Below are positions 45,018-53,656 of a stretch of 64,000 nt of DNA, piece after piece. The position numbers and the translations under genes were made by a program. The stretch's first letter is position 1. Each line of letters starts with the position of its first letter. Under the pieces are notes generated by a model, which saw only the letters and a list, made by a program, of their open reading frames with translations, did no database searches and was not told the origin of the DNA. Source of the stretch: Poseidonibacter lekithochrous (GTDB lineage: Bacteria > Campylobacterota > Campylobacteria > Campylobacterales > Arcobacteraceae). The DNA is taken from contig NZ_CP054052.1 in assembly GCF_013283835.1 (NCBI RefSeq), forward strand, positions 2,666,001 through 2,730,000, in the 5' to 3' direction.

Positions 45018-46213
45018 TAGAAATGGCTAAGATGAGAAATATTTTACTTTCTACAAGTACAGCAATATTACTAAGTGCTTGTGGTGGTGGAGGCGGTGGT
45101 GGTGGATCGGAGAGTTCAACTCCAACACCTACACCTACAGCAACAACTGCTACTGATTATTCAACATATCAATGGGCTACAAATAGTAATATTAATGCTT
45201 CATATAAAACAACTTATAGTATAGATTCTAATGCTCATATAAATGTAGAAACTGCATGGGCTACAACTAAAGGTAAATATACAGTAGGTGCTAATATAAA
45301 TCAAGCAGTTAAAGTTGCAGTAATTGATGAAGATTTTGAAGTAACTCATCCTGATATTAAAGACAAAATTATATCTACATATAATGCTAGTGATACAAGT
45401 ACTACAAATATTGCAGATGTAGATGGTGATACTTTTTATCATGGTTTAGCAGTAGCTGGTTTTATTGCTTCTACTTACTTAGGTGTTGCTCCTGAAGTTG
45501 AGTTAATTTTAATTAATATTAATTTAGATTCTAGTATTCCTGATTCCGATATTATTAGAGCCTTTGATCATGCTCAAGCACAAGGAGCAAAGGTAATAAA
45601 TTGTAGTTGGGGAGGCAGTGCTGTTTCTAATACAATTCAAAATAAAATATCTGATTTAAAAACTGCTGGTATTACAGTAGTATTTGCTTCTGGAAATGGT
45701 AATAGTTCAGGGGTTGCACTTAATTTAGATTCAGCCGGAAATGAAGATCCAGCAGAACTTACTACAGTTCTAGGAGTTGGAGCAACAAGTGTATTAAATG
45801 ATGTTACAACATACTCAAACTATGGTTCAACAATTGATGTTTTAGCTCCAGGTGGTGGAGGTAAAAATGGTGGTAATAACTTATTAGGAATTTTAGGATT
45901 AGATGCTACTGGAAACTCTGGTGAAAATAATGCAACAGATACTATATCTGGTAATAGTCTAGTTAATAATAACTATACATTTACATCTGGTACTAGTTTC
46001 TCTGCACCAGTAACATCAGGAGTAATTGCTCTTATGTTAGGTGTTAATCCTAATCTTACACCTGATGATATAAGAAGAATTCTAACAACTACTACTGAAA
46101 AAGTGGGAACGGGAAATGGAGCTGACTATTCTGTAGGTAACTTTGATACTACAAGAGCTTATGGAAAGATTCACGCTACAAATGCTGTAAACCAAGCATC
46201 AAGCGAATTCTAA
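45014..46213 (+). CDS. Lipoprotein subtilisin-like serine protease (S8)
   Basis: 399-residue protease. A lipobox LLSAC puts the lipid-modified C23 before a Gly/Ser/Thr-Pro linker (about 24-46). The catalytic triad is D105 (AVIDEDFEVTHPD), H143 (YHGLAVAGF) and S328 (GTSFSAPVTSG), with oxyanion N228 (ASGNGN). It is membrane-tethered and probably periplasmic or surface exposed. Its own N-terminus lacks a prodomain. The first ATG overlaps the preceding gene by 4 bases; an ATG at residue 7 (MRNILLSTSTA) gives a more typical lipoprotein signal and may be the true start. Confidence 0.88.
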   Translation: MIEMAKMRNILLSTSTAILLSACGGGGGGGGSESSTPTPTPTATTATDYSTYQWATNSNINASYKTTYSIDSNAHINVETAWATTKGKYTVGANINQAVKVAVIDEDFEVTHPDIKDKIISTYNASDTSTTNIADVDGDTFYHGLAVAGFIASTYLGVAPEVELILININLDSSIPDSDIIRAFDHAQAQGAKVINCSWGGSAVSNTIQNKISDLKTAGITVVFASGNGNSSGVALNLDSAGNEDPAELTTVLGVGATSVLNDVTTYSNYGSTIDVLAPGGGGKNGGNNLLGILGLDATGNSGENNATDTISGNSLVNNNYTFTSGTSFSAPVTSGVIALMLGVNPNLTPDDIRRILTTTTEKVGTGNGADYSVGNFDTTRAYGKIHATNAVNQASSEF

Positions 46214-46217
46214 TTTA

Positions 46218-46245
46218 AAGATAAGTAAAAACTTTTACTTATCTT
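46218..46245. terminator. Hairpin after the subtilisin gene
   Basis: 13-base complementary arms (AAGATAAGTAAAA / TTTTACTTATCTT) around a 2-base centre. It lies between convergent subtilisin and EI24 genes and overlaps the last bases of the latter. Confidence 0.65.
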
Positions 46246-47107
46246 CTAATAACTTCTGATTTTCTAAAGCCTTTGGCTTATCTTCATTTGCTTGACTATT
46301 ATCTTTCTCTTCATTCAAATTAGAGTTTGGAATATCCAATTTATACATTTCATCTAGTTTTGTTAAATACGCATGACCTAAATATATAATATAAAATACA
46401 GCAGTAAACAAAGTAATAAATGGAATCATAGATATAAAATATAAAAACAGAGTTCTTAATCTAAACGCAGTTGATTCTTTTTTGTATATAGTATGAAACT
46501 CTTCTTTACTTAATAATGTAGAAGCTACATCATAATTCAATAACTTATGAAAAAAGTAATATATAGGGAAAGAAAAAGCAATAATATTTAATACAGGTAT
46601 AAAATACACTGGAATTAAAACTACAAATAAGATAATCATAATAAGTGAACTCTTTAACAGTACCCATAAAGGTGACATTAAATTCCCATGACCATGAAGT
46701 GTAAGATGACTATAGTGTCGCCTATGAACTCGAGCTAAAATCATTGGAGTTAAAAACCCAATAACTACAAGTGTTAATAAAACAGAAGCTTGTAATACAA
46801 CAATACTTCCAATTGTATATAATAAGAAACCAGCCAAAGATGCTGTAAAAGAGTACTTGAATAAAAATACAATCAAATACGTAAGCCACACAAAATAAAA
46901 AGGTGCATTTTCATCTATAATGATTTCTTCTCCATTTTGAGAAGCTTGGGCAATCTCTTGTAATGAAGAGATACCAAAATCAGCAGCTGTAAAAAATAGA
47001 ATATAAATTACTATCATTGTTACAATCAAAGGTATTAATGCAATTCTTAACATACTTGAAGTAAAGAAGTCTTTTATACTTTTACCAAAAATTTCTATTT
47101 CGTTCAC
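46235..47107 (-). CDS. EI24 domain membrane protein, CysZ-like
   Basis: 290-residue protein with about six hydrophobic segments: residues 20-40, 70-85, 90-125, 140-180 and 210-235. The segments FSFPIYYFFHKLLNYDVAS and STAFRLRTLFLYFISMIPFI fit the EI24/CysZ family, whose founder CysZ handles sulfate uptake. The C-terminal 30 residues are charged. Whether it moves sulfate here is unknown. It follows the radical SAM gene by 15 bases and is probably co-transcribed with it. Confidence 0.72.
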   Translation of the reverse strand: MNEIEIFGKSIKDFFTSSMLRIALIPLIVTMIVIYILFFTAADFGISSLQEIAQASQNGEEIIIDENAPFYFVWLTYLIVFLFKYSFTASLAGFLLYTIGSIVVLQASVLLTLVVIGFLTPMILARVHRRHYSHLTLHGHGNLMSPLWVLLKSSLIMIILFVVLIPVYFIPVLNIIAFSFPIYYFFHKLLNYDVASTLLSKEEFHTIYKKESTAFRLRTLFLYFISMIPFITLFTAVFYIIYLGHAYLTKLDEMYKLDIPNSNLNEEKDNSQANEDKPKALENQKLLEDK

Positions 47108-47121
47108 GTTTTTCCTTTTTA

Positions 47122-47997
47122 TTATTTATCGAATCTTGTTCTATATTCACATTTCTGACAAAGTTCTTCAATAACCTGCCCTTTTCTAAATCCATTTTGA
47201 ATAGCTTTTACTCTTGATGAATTTAAAATATCACTTATTTGTGAAGTATTTGTATTTCCAAGATTAATACAGGCATTTTGGTCTAAACAACAAGGAACTA
47301 CATCTCCTGATGTTAATATTCCAAAGTGAGAATCTAAACCATAACAAAAACCTTTGTCAGAGACAAAATCATTCTCTAAACTAGGCCAGTTAAAATACTC
47401 ATCAAAATTAAAAAATAGTTTTCTAGCAACTCTAATATTTTTTGGTCTCGTTGAATATACATCTTCAATATCAATATCTGAACCAAATACAGAATTCACT
47501 CTATCAAATACTTTTTGATTGAACTCTTTTGCACTTTTGTCTTCATCTAGATTCCAAATTCTCAAGTTTATAAAATATTCATGTTTTAAACTCTGAGCAT
47601 ATGAAATAAAATCCAAAATAGGATTTAAATACTCTTCAAGTGATTTTTTATGAGAGTTTGCATTATAAGAATTAATAGAAAAATTTATCTGTTTTATTGT
47701 TTGATTACTTAAAGCTTTATAGTGTTTTTCATTTATATTATTTGCTGTTGTCGTAATATTTACTTTCAAATCATGTTTAGCTGAAATATCTAGATAATCA
47801 TTTAGATTTGTAAGAACTAAAGGGTCACCAACTATATGATAAGCCAACTCTTTTGTAAAAGGTTTTAATTGTTCATTAATAGAATCGAAATGCTCTAATG
47901 ACATAATTCCTGTTGGTTTTGTTTTAGGTGGACAAAATGTACATTTTAAATTACATATATTAGTTATTTCAATATGTACTTTTCTAAACTTTTTAAT
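47122..47997 (-). CDS. Radical SAM/SPASM protein with an ATT start codon
   Basis: 291 residues if started at ATT 47997-47995, which lies 7 bases after AAAGG. This start supplies the radical SAM cluster motif C15-x3-C19-x2-C22 (ITNICNLKCTFCPPK). The first ATG (47904) would start at residue 32 and lose the whole motif, and no ATG, GTG or TTG occurs between the in-frame TGA at 48003 and the motif. The C-terminal SPASM domain has KGFCYGLDSHFG, VVPCCLDQNACINLGN and LCQKC for auxiliary Fe-S clusters. It would modify a peptide or another macromolecule; no obvious peptide substrate gene is next to it. Confidence 0.8.
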   Translation of the reverse strand: MKKFRKVHIEITNICNLKCTFCPPKTKPTGIMSLEHFDSINEQLKPFTKELAYHIVGDPLVLTNLNDYLDISAKHDLKVNITTTANNINEKHYKALSNQTIKQINFSINSYNANSHKKSLEEYLNPILDFISYAQSLKHEYFINLRIWNLDEDKSAKEFNQKVFDRVNSVFGSDIDIEDVYSTRPKNIRVARKLFFNFDEYFNWPSLENDFVSDKGFCYGLDSHFGILTSGDVVPCCLDQNACINLGNTNTSQISDILNSSRVKAIQNGFRKGQVIEELCQKCEYRTRFDK

Positions 47998-48112
47998 AGT
48001 TCAACCTTTCTTAGAATTTTTGCAATTGTATCTAATGCTAGATAAAATCTCAGCCTTAAGTAATTGTAGTTTAATTATAATTCCAATTAAGTTTATTAAA
48101 CAAAGGTTTAAA

Positions 48113-48436
48113 ATGGAAATGATTTTAAATGAAAACGATATGGTTGTTGGTGCAAGTTTCGAAAATGGAACAATTCAAGACTACGTTAATGAAGAAAGAA
48201 CGTATGGACTAGTAAGAATTGGCGAAGCATCAGCAAATTGGTTTTTATTCAATAAAGAAGAAAGTGATGATGATTTACAAACATTATATTCAACTATTAT
48301 TTTAGGTGAACACAAAATTCAAGATGATTTTGGTGAAGAAATTGTAGTTTTTAATAAAATTGGTGATGTAAGTTTTGATGATTTTGTAAAAAAAATTGAT
48401 GAATATTTAAATGACGAAATGGGTAATCTTTTCTAG
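48113..48436 (+). CDS. Hypothetical acidic protein
   Basis: 107-residue protein, soluble and acidic, beginning MEMILNENDMVVGASFENGT. It has no recognised domain. The start at 48113 is set by AAAGG at 48103-48107; a longer reading from 48020 would run into the divergent radical SAM promoter. It faces a hypothetical gene that converges on it 20 bases later. The divergent 115-base gap to the radical SAM gene probably holds both promoters. Confidence 0.65.
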   Translation: MEMILNENDMVVGASFENGTIQDYVNEERTYGLVRIGEASANWFLFNKEESDDDLQTLYSTIILGEHKIQDDFGEEIVVFNKIGDVSFDDFVKKIDEYLNDEMGNLF

Positions 48437-48456
48437 ATTCCCACTTGTCATTATAT

Positions 48457-48993
48457 TTACTTTAATAAATAAGGTAAATCTCTTTTAAGACTTTCTAATA
48501 AGTCCTCATTTAAAAAGAATTTTGCTTCTTCTTTTTCTCTATTTTTAAAACAATAAGCACAAACATATCTATTTCTTTTGATTAACTCTACTGTCCCTTC
48601 TAAAGAAACTTGTAAATCTTCATTATTCATATAATATTTATACATATCATTTAAATCAGCAGCTATGGCTGTATCTTTAAGAAAAACAACACTTTCTTCC
48701 ATGAATTCAATAACATTTTCTTCATTAGTTTTAATATTTAAAAATGCTTCTTTGATATCATTGAAAAGCATATCAAACTTTCCACCGTTTAATAATACTT
48801 CTTTTAAATTTTTTAAATCATTAGCTTGAAAATAGTATTGCATTAATAAATTCAAATAATGTTCTTGAACATCTAAATCATAAGACTCAATATAATCAAA
48901 AACCAATGAAGCGTCTTTTATTTTTCCACTTTTTACTAATTCATTATGAAATACGCCTATTTCAGCTATTACTTCGTGTAATCTATCACTCAT
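48457..48993 (-). CDS. Hypothetical helical protein with a CxxC pair
   Basis: 178-residue protein predicted mostly alpha helical, with a repeat-like look (TPR-type spacing from residues 20 to 125). Near the C-terminus VCAYCFKNREKEE holds a CxxC that could bind a metal or form a disulfide. No signal peptide. I do not recognise the family. Upstream is a 180-base A+T-rich gap shared with the divergent DsrE gene. Confidence 0.65.
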   Translation of the reverse strand: MSDRLHEVIAEIGVFHNELVKSGKIKDASLVFDYIESYDLDVQEHYLNLLMQYYFQANDLKNLKEVLLNGGKFDMLFNDIKEAFLNIKTNEENVIEFMEESVVFLKDTAIAADLNDMYKYYMNNEDLQVSLEGTVELIKRNRYVCAYCFKNREKEEAKFFLNEDLLESLKRDLPYLLK

Positions 48994-49173
48994 AAAATAT
49001 CCTATTAAAATTTGAAATATTATATCTAAAGAATTATATTAAAAATATAATCTTTATATATTTATTTTGTTACATAACTAAACTTAATAATTATTAAATA
49101 ATAATTACTTATATATTTAAATCAATATATATATTACTAATTATACTATTATAAAAACACAAAAAGGAAACAA

Positions 49174-49668
49174 ATGAAAAATATGGGCAAACTTTTTTTA
49201 TTATCACTTTTATTCTTTTCTTTTACAACACTAAATGCAAAAGAAATCAATGATAAAGTAGCTTTAAATGGAATCAAAACAGCAAAAAGTGTATTTTTAA
49301 TAGACTTTACAAATGCAGCTAAAACAGCTTTTTATTTAAGAGTAATAGAAGGGACACACAAAGGTTTTGTAAATCAAGGTGTTAAACCTAAAATGGTTTT
49401 AGTATTCATAGGTGAAACAGTTAAATACCTAAGTACAAAACAAGATGAAGCTTTTGAAATGGAAAATGAAGAGCATTTAATGTCAATTCAAGAATCAATA
49501 AAAAACATCTCAAAATTAGGTGTTAGAATGGAAGTATGTGCAGTAGCAACAAAAGTGTTCAATGTGGATAATAATACTATTCCAAAAGAGATGGACATAG
49601 TAGCGGATGGTTTTATTTCATTAATTGGTTGGCAAACTCAAGATCATAAACTAGTGCCAATATTCTAA
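49174..49668 (+). CDS. Secreted DsrE family protein
   Basis: 164-residue protein with a signal peptide (residues 1-22, ending LNA) and a DsrE/DsrF-like fold. The segment KLGVRMEVCAVATKVFNVD holds the conserved cysteine, and the end DIVADGFISLIGWQTQDHKLVPIF is typical of DsrE-family proteins of Campylobacterota. These take part in sulfur or thiol transfer in other systems, but a periplasmic role is less clear. AAAAGGAAAC precedes the ATG. A hairpin terminator follows the stop. Confidence 0.8.
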   Translation: MKNMGKLFLLSLLFFSFTTLNAKEINDKVALNGIKTAKSVFLIDFTNAAKTAFYLRVIEGTHKGFVNQGVKPKMVLVFIGETVKYLSTKQDEAFEMENEEHLMSIQESIKNISKLGVRMEVCAVATKVFNVDNNTIPKEMDIVADGFISLIGWQTQDHKLVPIF

Positions 49669-49669
49669 G

Positions 49670-49697
49670 AAAGATATATCCAAGTGGATATATCTTT
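49670..49697. terminator. Hairpin between DsrE and Nudix genes
   Basis: 12-base arms AAAGATATATCC / GGATATATCTTT with an AAGT loop and flanking T's. Both genes converge on it. Confidence 0.8.
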
Positions 49698-50107
49698 TAT
49701 AAATCCTTTAAAAAATCTTCAATTATATCTTTGTGATCAAATACTAACTTATCAAGAGGCAAAGACTCTAAATCATATATGAATATCTCTTTTGCATCAT
49801 CGCAAGCCTTAGGCTCTCCATATGCTTTACAAACATATACAACTGATGCAGTATGAAACCTTGGATCTCTATTAGGATTTGAATACACATTTTGTAAGGA
49901 TTGTATTTCTACATCTAAAGATGTTTCTTCTTTCATTTCACGAACTAAAGCATGTTCAACAGACTCTCCAATATCAACAAAACCACCAGGTATTGCTAAA
50001 CCAAAAGGTTTATTTAATCTCTCAATTAGAATAATACCTCTAAAATTTTCTTCATTATCATATAGTTTAATAATACCATCTACACTAAGATGTGGTGTTT
50101 TTATCAT
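49697..50107 (-). CDS. Nudix hydrolase
   Basis: 136-residue Nudix protein. The box GGFVDIGESVEHALVREMKEET at about residues 40-60 fits GX5EX7REUXEE, and metal-binding glutamates are in MKEET. It lacks extra domains, so substrates such as ADP-ribose or oxidised nucleotides are possible. It is short but complete. The next gene downstream is convergent; upstream is the Rof-like gene, 39 bases away on the same strand. Confidence 0.88.
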   Translation of the reverse strand: MIKTPHLSVDGIIKLYDNEENFRGIILIERLNKPFGLAIPGGFVDIGESVEHALVREMKEETSLDVEIQSLQNVYSNPNRDPRFHTASVVYVCKAYGEPKACDDAKEIFIYDLESLPLDKLVFDHKDIIEDFLKDL

Positions 50108-50146
50108 GGAAAGTCCTAAATATTTTTTTAATTATAGTATATTATA

Positions 50147-50392
50147 TTAATAGTGATTTAAAATTTTAGTATCTTCGCCGTTAAATAAAACAATTTTATC
50201 TAATCTAATTCTAGCTCCATTTTCTACATCCATATATTCAGAACCATTAATATTTAAAAACTTTACAATTTTTGATTTCATATTACATTCATCTTTATTT
50301 TCTAAATATGTAAACTCACACTCTTTTTCTTTTTTTGCTGCTGCTTCAAATTCGTTATATAACGCATTTGAAATTCTAATATATTTGCTCAT
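50147..50392 (-). CDS. Small protein, possibly Rof-like Rho-binding
   Basis: 81-residue soluble protein. The end EYMDVENGARIRLDKIVLFNGED resembles the Rho inhibitor Rof/YaeO pattern (RLDKI after a beta strand), and the length is close to Rof. The middle has two cysteines. Similarity is by eye and modest, so the call is tentative. AAAAGGG precedes the ATG. It sits between MarR and Nudix genes on the same strand. Confidence 0.45.
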   Translation of the reverse strand: MSKYIRISNALYNEFEAAAKKEKECEFTYLENKDECNMKSKIVKFLNINGSEYMDVENGARIRLDKIVLFNGEDTKILNHY

Positions 50393-50430
50393 ATTTTCCC
50401 TTTTAATATTTTATAATTTTTTATACAACT

Positions 50431-50847
50431 TTACAGTTCTAGTTTATCAAGGATTTTAAAAAAAGATTCAATCTCTTCTTTTGTTAGTTTTGCATTTAAA
50501 CTCTCTCTATACGATGTAACTTCATCAATAGTGTTCTCTAAGATATCTTCGCCCTCTTTTGTAAGTTCAACTTTATTACTTCTTTTATCACCAGTAATCT
50601 CAGACTTAGAAATAAGACCTTTTTTTTCTAAAGAATTCAAAGAACGACTAATTGTAGTTTTGTCTTTTCCTAAAAGGTTTGCAATTTTAGTTTGATTTAC
50701 ATCTTCTTCAAATTTTATTATTTCAAGTGTAGCTCTTTGCTCAATGGCAATATCGTAAGGACTTAACTTATTGTTTAATGTTTTATTTACACTATTTGCT
50801 GCTCTAATAAAACGATAAGCAATAGAATTTTTTAAAGCATGATTCAT
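50431..50847 (-). CDS. MarR family transcriptional regulator
   Basis: 138-residue winged-helix regulator. The HTH is TKIANLLGKDKTTISRSLNSLEKKGLISKSE (about residues 54-84), followed by the wing GDKRSNKVELTKEGEDIL. MarR proteins are dimers that usually repress nearby genes and respond to phenolic or oxidant signals. An inverted repeat TGCATATGCA-type pattern occurs in the 110 bases upstream (TTGCATATGCAATTATTGCATATAC at about 50861-50885), a good candidate self-operator. Confidence 0.88.
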   Translation of the reverse strand: MNHALKNSIAYRFIRAANSVNKTLNNKLSPYDIAIEQRATLEIIKFEEDVNQTKIANLLGKDKTTISRSLNSLEKKGLISKSEITGDKRSNKVELTKEGEDILENTIDEVTSYRESLNAKLTKEEIESFFKILDKLEL

Positions 50848-50959
50848 TTAGCTCCTTTAGTTGCATATGCAATTATTGCATATACAACCTTTTAAGTAAA
50901 TTAACTAATTTAAGATATTTTTAATGGAATAAGAAAAAAGTGTGTAAATTTGTAATTAT

Positions 50960-52795
50960 TTATATTCTTACTTTAAAACTAGACCAGCAATCAAGTGAAG
51001 AATAAGTTAAAGATCCATTAAATCTATCTTCTATAATTAATTTAGCAATATAAAGACCTAACCCTGTTCCTTCATTTGAACTTTTTGTTGTAAAATATGG
51101 TTCAAATATTTCCTTACGAATATCAGGAGGTATTGATCCACCGTTATTTGAAATCTCTATTTCTAATTGATTATTATTAGATACCGAAATAAAAACTTTT
51201 CCATCATTAGTTTTACTATTAATAATTGCATCTTTAGCATTTATTAGTAAAATCATAAGAACTTGTACTAATTCATTTTTATTTAATTCTACCTCTATAT
51301 TTCTATCTTTAAAGTCACTTTTAATGCTGATTTTATTTGTATTAAAAGAAAACTTAATTATAGAGATAACTTCATGAAGCAAATTCTCAATTTTGAAAGA
51401 ATCAATTTTTTTGTTATCAAGAGAGAAGTTACGAAAGTCATCTAAAGTATGAGATAAATAGTTTGTTATTGATTCAATATTATTTAGCTTATCATCTAAT
51501 TTTGTAGAGGTTAACTTATTACTAGAATAATCACTATCAATACTATATACAACAGAATTGATTTGAGATAAAGGTTGTCTCCATTGGTGAACTAGATTAT
51601 TAAGCATTTCACCAAGAGTAGCTAGTTTTTGTTTATTTATTAACAGTTCTTCTGTTTCTATTCTTTTTGTTTTTTCTAATTCTTTTTCATATTCAAGTAA
51701 CTTATATTTATAAGATAAGGCAAAAGACATAAGAATAACTTCGAAAACTACACCCCAAATATATGAATTATCAATAAAAAAAGATCCTTCAATAAATCCT
51801 AGTTCAGATAGAACTAATGAAATATTTCCACTAAGTAAAAATATTTTTGAAATAAAAAGATATTGAGCAGTTTTTAATTTAAATACAATCATTAAATAAA
51901 TAGTCACAGCAATTGAAAAGAAAGAAGAGATAATAGAAAAAACTTCATAGACCGTAACATATGATTCAAAAATAGAAGTTATAGCAAATATTAAAGGAAT
52001 ATATACAAAAAGTTTCAAGTACTTTAACATTTTGGGTAAATATTTTTTTATATTTAAATAATGAATAAGAAATAACATATTAAAAGCATAGATTAAATTA
52101 CCTAATATTCCATATGTATATTGATTAATATTTGGTATAGTAGGCCAAATATATTCAAAACCAAAACCTGTCCAAGAAACAATTCCTAAGATAAATAAGA
52201 AATGAAAAGATACATAATAAAAATATGATTTTTCTTTAATTATTAACCATATAAAAAAGTTATATAAAACCATAGATATTAATATTCCATATACAAAATC
52301 AAATATTCTTTTATAAAAAATAAGGTTTGATTCATATTCAGAAATAGAAAAGTTATTCATAAAGGTTTTAATAGCAAAAGAAGAAGATAGTCTTAAATAT
52401 ATAGTTTTATTCTCTTTTTCTTTAATAAAAACTTTAAATGCAGCATTATTTAAAGATTTGATATTTGTATTAAAATTTTGTAGTTGTCCAAATTTTTGAA
52501 CTTTATTATCATTATATAAATCAATATAATCAATAAAAGGTATTTTAAATTCAAAATATCTATTTTGTTCTAAATTAGTATTATTTTTAATTTCAATTTT
52601 TAACCAACAATAAGAATCAATTATTCCAAAGTTATCACCCTTTGAAGTCTTGAAATCTTTTACTGTTTTTATTTGAGATAGAGTCAAGTCTTTTTCAGTC
52701 AAGTAATAACTTGTACTTACTTCAAAATCATTTTGGGAATAAGCTAGTTGAGTAAAAAAATAAAAAAATATTAATGATTTAAAAAAAATATTCAT
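50960..52795 (-). CDS. 7TMR-DISM sensor histidine kinase (A)
   Basis: 611-residue kinase. A signal peptide (about 1-20) is followed by a periplasmic 7TMR-DISMED2 sugar-binding-like domain (about 25-155), a seven-helix membrane region (about 165-365), a coiled coil, the phosphoacceptor histidine in VHQWRQPLSQINS, and ATPase boxes LLINAKDAI, SNNGGSI and GTGLGLYIAK. The ligand is unknown; related sensors detect carbohydrates or lipids. It begins one base after the response regulator stop and is probably co-transcribed with it. It is a paralogue of the kinase at 53657. Confidence 0.87.
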   Translation of the reverse strand: MNIFFKSLIFFYFFTQLAYSQNDFEVSTSYYLTEKDLTLSQIKTVKDFKTSKGDNFGIIDSYCWLKIEIKNNTNLEQNRYFEFKIPFIDYIDLYNDNKVQKFGQLQNFNTNIKSLNNAAFKVFIKEKENKTIYLRLSSSFAIKTFMNNFSISEYESNLIFYKRIFDFVYGILISMVLYNFFIWLIIKEKSYFYYVSFHFLFILGIVSWTGFGFEYIWPTIPNINQYTYGILGNLIYAFNMLFLIHYLNIKKYLPKMLKYLKLFVYIPLIFAITSIFESYVTVYEVFSIISSFFSIAVTIYLMIVFKLKTAQYLFISKIFLLSGNISLVLSELGFIEGSFFIDNSYIWGVVFEVILMSFALSYKYKLLEYEKELEKTKRIETEELLINKQKLATLGEMLNNLVHQWRQPLSQINSVVYSIDSDYSSNKLTSTKLDDKLNNIESITNYLSHTLDDFRNFSLDNKKIDSFKIENLLHEVISIIKFSFNTNKISIKSDFKDRNIEVELNKNELVQVLMILLINAKDAIINSKTNDGKVFISVSNNNQLEIEISNNGGSIPPDIRKEIFEPYFTTKSSNEGTGLGLYIAKLIIEDRFNGSLTYSSLDCWSSFKVRI

Positions 52796-52796
52796 G

Positions 52797-53489
52797 TTAA
52801 CCTATTTTGTACCCTATTCCATATTCATTTCTTATTGTATTTTTAGGCAATTTTTTTCTTATATTTGTCATCATAGTTTTTAATGATGATAAAGTGTATT
52901 CATTATAATCATCCCATAAAGAGTATAAAATTTCTTCATATGAAGTTAATGCCTTACCATTACCTGCATTTTCAAATAAAAGGGCTAATAAATCTTTTTC
53001 TTTTGACGTAAAGTTAATTTGTTTATTTACATAATAAACTTCATTCTCTAAAAAAGACCAATAATAATTGTCATTTAATTCAAATCTTCTCATTGAAATG
53101 ACTTTATAATTCTTAAGTTCATCTATAGCATTATTTAGTGATTCATTTAAATCTTGTCTTCTTACTGGTTTTATTAAATAATCTGTTAATTTTAAAGTAC
53201 TGGCATCTAATAAAGTTTTTTTATCACTATAAGAAGTTAATAATATCGCTTTTGTATTTAGGTCATTTTTTCTAACTTTTTTTAGAAAATCTAGTCCATT
53301 CATATGAGGTAAATCAACATCAATAATCATTATGTCAGGTTTCTTTTCCAAATATAATTCATAGGCTTCTAAACCATTTCCAGCTTCATATACATTTGAA
53401 AAACTTTTTTTTAATACATTAGTATAGTTTTGTCTAATATCAATATCATCTTCAATAAAAAGTATTGAATAGTTATTTTCATTTTCCAT
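52797..53489 (-). CDS. Response regulator with winged-helix output, partner of the 7TMR-DISM kinases
   Basis: 230-residue regulator. The receiver shows FIEDDIDIR, phosphoacceptor D57 (DIMIIDVDLPHMNG) and K in YLIKPVR. The C-terminal DNA-binding domain ends NIRKKLPKNTIRNEYGIGYKIG. It begins in a 167-base gap shared with the divergent second kinase, and its stop abuts the first kinase, so one regulator sits between two paralogous kinases and may serve both. Confidence 0.87.
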   Translation of the reverse strand: MENENNYSILFIEDDIDIRQNYTNVLKKSFSNVYEAGNGLEAYELYLEKKPDIMIIDVDLPHMNGLDFLKKVRKNDLNTKAILLTSYSDKKTLLDASTLKLTDYLIKPVRRQDLNESLNNAIDELKNYKVISMRRFELNDNYYWSFLENEVYYVNKQINFTSKEKDLLALLFENAGNGKALTSYEEILYSLWDDYNEYTLSSLKTMMTNIRKKLPKNTIRNEYGIGYKIG

Positions 53490-53656
53490 TTTTATCCTTA
53501 CATATTATACAACAAATAATTAACTCAACTTGTATTTTATAAAGTGAATATTACCATAAAATAGTAAGTAAATAGTAAATTTTCTAATAATCATTATTAA
53601 AAAAAGATTCTAATTATATTTATTGTAGAATACAAAAAATATAAGGAAAACAATAT

